From Thermodesulfobacteriota bacterium (GTDB lineage Bacteria; Desulfobacterota; DSM-4660; Desulfatiglandales; HGW-15), in the NCBI GenBank assembly GCA_025454125.1, contig JALOPA010000187.1, positions 1 through 5,546 of the forward strand: a DNA stretch of 5,546 nt, read 5' to 3'. The notes under the pieces were generated by a model, which saw only the letters and a list, made by a program, of their open reading frames with translations, ran no database searches and was not told the origin of the DNA. How positions within the stretch are numbered: the stretch's first letter is position 1; every line of letters begins with the position of its first letter. Position numbers and translations under genes: made by a program. Below are positions 4,530-5,546 of this stretch, one piece after another.

Positions 4530-5546
4530 CTAGCCTTCTGCACCGAAGGTCGGCACTTCGGGCAGCTTGATCCATCTGTTGAAATAGAAGGTGTAGTTCC
4601 CCGTCTTGGTCGGAGTGATCTTTCGGTATGAGACCTTCCCCAGGGAGTCCACCTCCTTGATGACGATGCGCTTGTCCAGAATAGCCGTCCACTTGCTCAC
4701 GTACAGGAAAGTGTAAGGCTGCTCAAGGGCGATAATTTCGTGAAGGCGATGGGAGAGGGACACCTGACGCTCGTAGTCGTACTCCTGCCTGATCCTGACA
4801 ATCAAGTCATCGGCTTCCTCGTTCTTGAACCCTACAAAATTGAGCTGGTAAGGGTTGGTCTGGCTGGAATGCCAGATCTGGTAAAGATCCGGTTCAATGC
4901 CCATCTGCCATCCCAGAATCAGCGCATCGAAATCCAACTTGTTGACCCGTTCTTTGATAAAGACGGACCACTCAAACACAGCAGTTCGGACGTCCACCCC
5001 GATCTGTCTCCATGAATCCTGAACAATGGTCATCACGGACTTGCGAATATCATTCCCGCTGTTGGTGATCAGGGTGAACTGGAGTTTTTTCCCGTTCTTC
5101 TCCAGCCAGCCTTCAGCGTTCTTGCGCCAGCCCGCTTCTTCCAGCAGCTTCAAGGCTCCTGGCGGGTCGTAGGGAAGGGATCTGATGTTTCGATTGTAGT
5201 AGTCCGTCTGCTTCACAAAAGGCCCAGTGATTTCTTCTCCCTGCCCGTAAAGCACATACTGAATGATCTTGTCCAGATCGATGGCCATGCCCAGGGCGAT
5301 CCTCACTCGTCGATCGTCAAAGGGGGCGCGGCGAAGATTGTAGCCGATATACGTGTAACCGAAGGAAAGCCCGGAGAAGCTCTGGTACCGCGGATCATGC
5401 TGCAGCCGCTCTACCTGATGGGGCTGGACCCCGTATTCGTCGGAAGTGCCTGCATAGAACTCCATCTCCTGGGTCAGGAGATCGGGAATGACCCTGAAGG
5501 CATACCGTTCATAGTTGGGAGCCCCTTCCCAGTAGTCCTTGAACCG
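4530..5546 (-). CDS. Extracellular solute-binding protein family 5 (peptide-binding type), C-terminal part
   Basis: This would be the periplasmic or lipoprotein receptor that captures the solute and delivers it to the permease pair. The frame is open from the stop at 4530-4532 to the window edge, giving 338 residues. Members are usually 500-600 long, so the signal peptide and first lobe are outside. The ATG at 5463-5465 is internal: the 27 codons before it (RFKDYWEGAPNYERYAFRVIPD...) continue the family pattern. Further family marks are YIGYNLRRAPFDDRRVRIALGMAID, the lysis-like YDPPGALKLLEEAGW segment, and FDALILGWQMGIEPDLYQIWHSS. The last residues are EVPTFGAEG. It is the first visible gene of the operon and is separated from dppB by 340 bases of mixed repeats. 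That spacing could allow the receptor to be expressed above the membrane subunits, as is common. The ligand cannot be predicted. Confidence 0.95.
   Translation of the reverse strand, partial: RFKDYWEGAPNYERYAFRVIPDLLTQEMEFYAGTSDEYGVQPHQVERLQHDPRYQSFSGLSFGYTYIGYNLRRAPFDDRRVRIALGMAIDLDKIIQYVLYGQGEEITGPFVKQTDYYNRNIRSLPYDPPGALKLLEEAGWRKNAEGWLEKNGKKLQFTLITNSGNDIRKSVMTIVQDSWRQIGVDVRTAVFEWSVFIKERVNKLDFDALILGWQMGIEPDLYQIWHSSQTNPYQLNFVGFKNEEADDLIVRIRQEYDYERQVSLSHRLHEIIALEQPYTFLYVSKWTAILDKRIVIKEVDSLGKVSYRKITPTKTGNYTFYFNRWIKLPEVPTFGAEG

Overview
The window holds most of one operon, read entirely on the minus strand (right to left), for an ABC importer of the oligopeptide/dipeptide (Opp/Dpp) type. In transcription order it contains the C-terminal part of a family 5 solute-binding protein (4530-5546, cut by the window edge), a DppB-type permease (3230-4189), an unusually long DppC-type permease (1921-3072), a small GxxExxY-family PD-(D/E)XK nuclease-like gene (1406-1813), a DppD-type ATPase (314-1312), and the first 57 residues of a DppF-type ATPase (1-172, cut). 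Together these would bind a peptide-like solute outside the membrane, pass it through a two-permease channel, and power uptake with two ATPases. The true substrate cannot be read from the sequence. The GxxExxY gene has no obvious part in transport.

The most striking content is between the genes. Such operons usually have tight or overlapping junctions, but here all four are filled with copies of one repeat family. A full copy has terminal nonamers (CCTAAARTG, 1-4 per end), inner arms of CACGAAAG-type octamers, and a core, all arranged as a long inverted repeat. Copy A lies at 173-351, copy B at 1313-1920, copy C at 3090-3229 and a half copy D at 4190-4286. Copies A and C have a core of about 30 bases. 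Copy B has the GxxExxY gene in the same place, so the window shows 'empty' and 'loaded' versions of the same element side by side. The copies begin a few bases after one gene's stop or inside its end. At three of the four junctions they end a few bases before the next start, where the terminal nonamer supplies the only Shine-Dalgarno-like AGG.

The binding protein-dppB gap (4190-4529) also carries a dRS3-like double hairpin (4321-4389), a heptamer tandem array (4424-4458) and a short direct repeat (4472-4503). It looks like a landing zone for several repeat families.

The moderately high G+C coding sequence, repeat-rich junctions and protein style suggest a Gram-negative environmental bacterium, possibly from the former Deltaproteobacteria (Desulfobacterota). 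This is an impression from memory, not a result. No RNA genes, CRISPR array, transposase or phage genes are visible.
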